Position numbers and translations under genes: made by a program | In this document: one piece after another, positions 5,255 through 6,570 of the stretch | Layout: each line of letters opens with the position of its first letter | How positions within the stretch are numbered: position 1 is the first letter of the stretch | Source: Chryseobacterium sp. | GTDB taxonomy: Bacteria; Bacteroidota; Bacteroidia; Flavobacteriales; Weeksellaceae | Direction: 5' to 3' | Assembly (NCBI GenBank): GCA_017989575.1 | Contig: JAGNPP010000151.1 | Location: forward strand, 1-6,570 | Length of the DNA: 6,570 nucleotides | Notes under the pieces: model-generated | Databases searched by the model: none | What the model saw: only the letters and a program-made list of their open reading frames with translations | What the model was told of the DNA's origin: nothing

Positions 5255-6570
5255 TTACAATTTGAATTCTAACTTCACGTTGAAGAATCTTCCCGTCAAT
5301 CTTACTGGAACCGGATAATACAATGATGGCGAAGCATTAATATCGCTGATCCATTGGTTGGCAATTGTGTTATTGATATTAAATGCATTGAAAATCTGAA
5401 CACCCAAAGTCAATTCCTTGAATTTGCCCCAGAAATTTCCGCTCGCTTTGTTGTCTTTCTGGTCGATGAAAACTTTGGTCAAACCAATATCAACACGTTT
5501 GTAAGCTGGTAAAGTTTTTTGGTAACGGTAAGCGGCCAAATAATCTGGAACACCATTTCCATCAAACATCACAGGCGTTCCCGAAGGTAATCCACTGGCG
5601 TAAGTCAACGTCAAATTCACGCGCATACTTGGGAATTTCGGCATATAATCCTGATAAAACATCGCAAATCTGAAACGCTGGTCAGTCGGTCTCGGGATGT
5701 AACCCATTCCTTCGATATTTTCATAAACTCTGGCATAACTCGCTGAAATGTAAGAATCGATTCCTGGAACAAATTCTCCAAATAATCTTGCATCCAAACC
5801 GTAAGCATAACCTTCGGAATTATTCTTCCCTGAATATCTAACTCTCACATTATCCATATAATACGGAATCAGATTTTCCATTTTTTTGTAATAAGCCTCC
5901 GTCGTTAGTTTGAATTTTCTTTCCTTGAACTGAAATTCATAATCGTTGGCAAGGATGATTTGATAAGACTTCTGAGCCGTAATATCTGGATTGAAAGCGC
6001 CCGTCAAATCCTTGATTTCTTTATAAAATGGCGCCTGATAATAAACACCTCCGGCAAGTCTAAACAACATATCCATATCCCAATTCGGTTTGATGGCAAA
6101 CTGCGCTCTTGGGCTGAAAATCGTTTCTTTGTTGAAACTCCAATTCTGGATTCTCGCACCTCCGTTCACGAAGATTCTGTTGTTCCCCCAATAGAATTTT
6201 TTGGAAAACTGAGCATAAGCAGAAACTCGTGTTGTGTTGATATCGTTTTGTCCTGCAATGTGATACATTAGATTAAGATTGGATGTATCAAGATTTCCCG
6301 GAATCACAAAATCTCTTGGATTGCTGTAACCGATGGAGTCAACAAATTGCCACTCATTGGTAAAATCTTTGATGCTTTCTCTTTCGTACTTCACGCCAAA
6401 TTCAAAATCTGTGTTAACGTCTGGAGAAAATTTGGTTCTGAATTGTGAACCAGCCACACGAACTAACAAGTCATTTCTTGCGTGGTCTATCTGTCCACCT
6501 GCATCGTAGCCAGCTGTAGGATTTCCATCCTCGTCAAACGCTTCCAAGATATAGCCCGATGCGATGGAAT
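5255..6570 (-). CDS. TonB-dependent outer-membrane receptor, C-terminal beta-barrel part (5' end outside window)
   Basis: The minus-strand frame is open through the right edge. The TTG at 6547 is an internal leucine, so about 438 residues of a longer protein are visible. TonB-dependent receptors are outer-membrane barrels that import siderophores, metals, vitamins or glycans using energy from TonB-ExbBD. The visible part is all barrel: alternating amphipathic strands rich in Tyr, Phe and Asn. Counted from that leucine, landmarks are GGVYYQAPFYKE (166-177), YASGLPSGTP (316-325), LPAYKRVDIGL (346-356) and LGVQIFNAFNINNT (381-394). The last strand is RLTGRFFNVKLEFKL. It ends in Leu rather than the aromatic residue many barrels end with. 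The plug and any carboxypeptidase-like N-terminal domain lie outside the window. No SusD-like gene follows, so a SusC glycan importer is not indicated, and the ligand is unknown. Confidence 0.92.
   Translation of the reverse strand, partial: SIASGYILEAFDEDGNPTAGYDAGGQIDHARNDLLVRVAGSQFRTKFSPDVNTDFEFGVKYERESIKDFTNEWQFVDSIGYSNPRDFVIPGNLDTSNLNLMYHIAGQNDINTTRVSAYAQFSKKFYWGNNRIFVNGGARIQNWSFNKETIFSPRAQFAIKPNWDMDMLFRLAGGVYYQAPFYKEIKDLTGAFNPDITAQKSYQIILANDYEFQFKERKFKLTTEAYYKKMENLIPYYMDNVRVRYSGKNNSEGYAYGLDARLFGEFVPGIDSYISASYARVYENIEGMGYIPRPTDQRFRFAMFYQDYMPKFPSMRVNLTLTYASGLPSGTPVMFDGNGVPDYLAAYRYQKTLPAYKRVDIGLTKVFIDQKDNKASGNFWGKFKELTLGVQIFNAFNINNTIANQWISDINASPSLYYPVPVRLTGRFFNVKLEFKL

Noticed and set aside
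5960..6271. 103-codon open frame on the plus strand
   Set aside because: Antisense to the TonB receptor barrel, which is supported by family motifs along its whole length.
6545..6547. TTG as the start of the TonB receptor gene
   Set aside because: The frame stays open to the window edge and a receptor barrel without plug domain would be incomplete, so this is an internal codon.
1..6570. CRISPR array, tRNA/rRNA genes, insertion sequence or transposase
   Set aside because: No regularly spaced repeats, no cloverleaf or rRNA-like stretch, and no transposase-like protein were seen on either strand.

Overview
The window looks like part of a chromosome from the Bacteroidota, most likely a flavobacterium of the Chryseobacterium/Weeksellaceae type. 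The DNA is AT-rich. Promoter candidates fit the Bacteroidota TAnnTTTG -7 element, and start codons lack clear Shine-Dalgarno sequences. The proteins are also typical: a TonB-dependent receptor, an OmpA-family protein, a YARHG protein and a DUF2314 protein. The species call is inference from style and protein families, not from a search.

Layout. (1) 2-667 (+): the 3' part of an OmpA-family peptidoglycan-binding protein, cut by the left edge and followed by a good intrinsic terminator (713-742). (2) 743-909: a spacer with a nested inverted-repeat element (758-819) and a promoter candidate. (3) 910-1557 and 1591-2307 (+): a metal-dependent class I O-methyltransferase and a cytoplasmic-looking SH3 + NlpC/P60 cysteine peptidase, 33 nt apart. 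(4) 2422-4854 (+): a probable operon of three exported proteins of poorly known function: a secreted SH3-domain protein, a DUF4424-like protein with a C-terminal YARHG domain, and a DUF2314 lipoprotein or secreted protein. It starts at a promoter candidate (2368-2399) and ends at a strong hairpin terminator (4939-4963). A 21-codon hydrophobic ORF (4861-4926) sits between the last gene and that terminator. (5) On the minus strand, converging on the same terminator: the C-terminal part of a TonB-dependent receptor (5255-6570, cut by the right edge) and, 17 nt downstream, a small protein with two membrane segments (4986-5237).

The common theme is the cell envelope. OmpA anchors the outer membrane to peptidoglycan. 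The NlpC/P60 enzyme probably cuts murein peptides during recycling. The three-gene cluster is exported to the periplasm or outer membrane, and the TonB receptor imports a ligand across the outer membrane. No mobile element, CRISPR array, tRNA or rRNA was seen. The parts that are least explained are the SH3/YARHG/DUF2314 cluster, the nested inverted-repeat element and the micro-ORF. No intergenic stretch is longer than 300 bases; the longest is 668-909.
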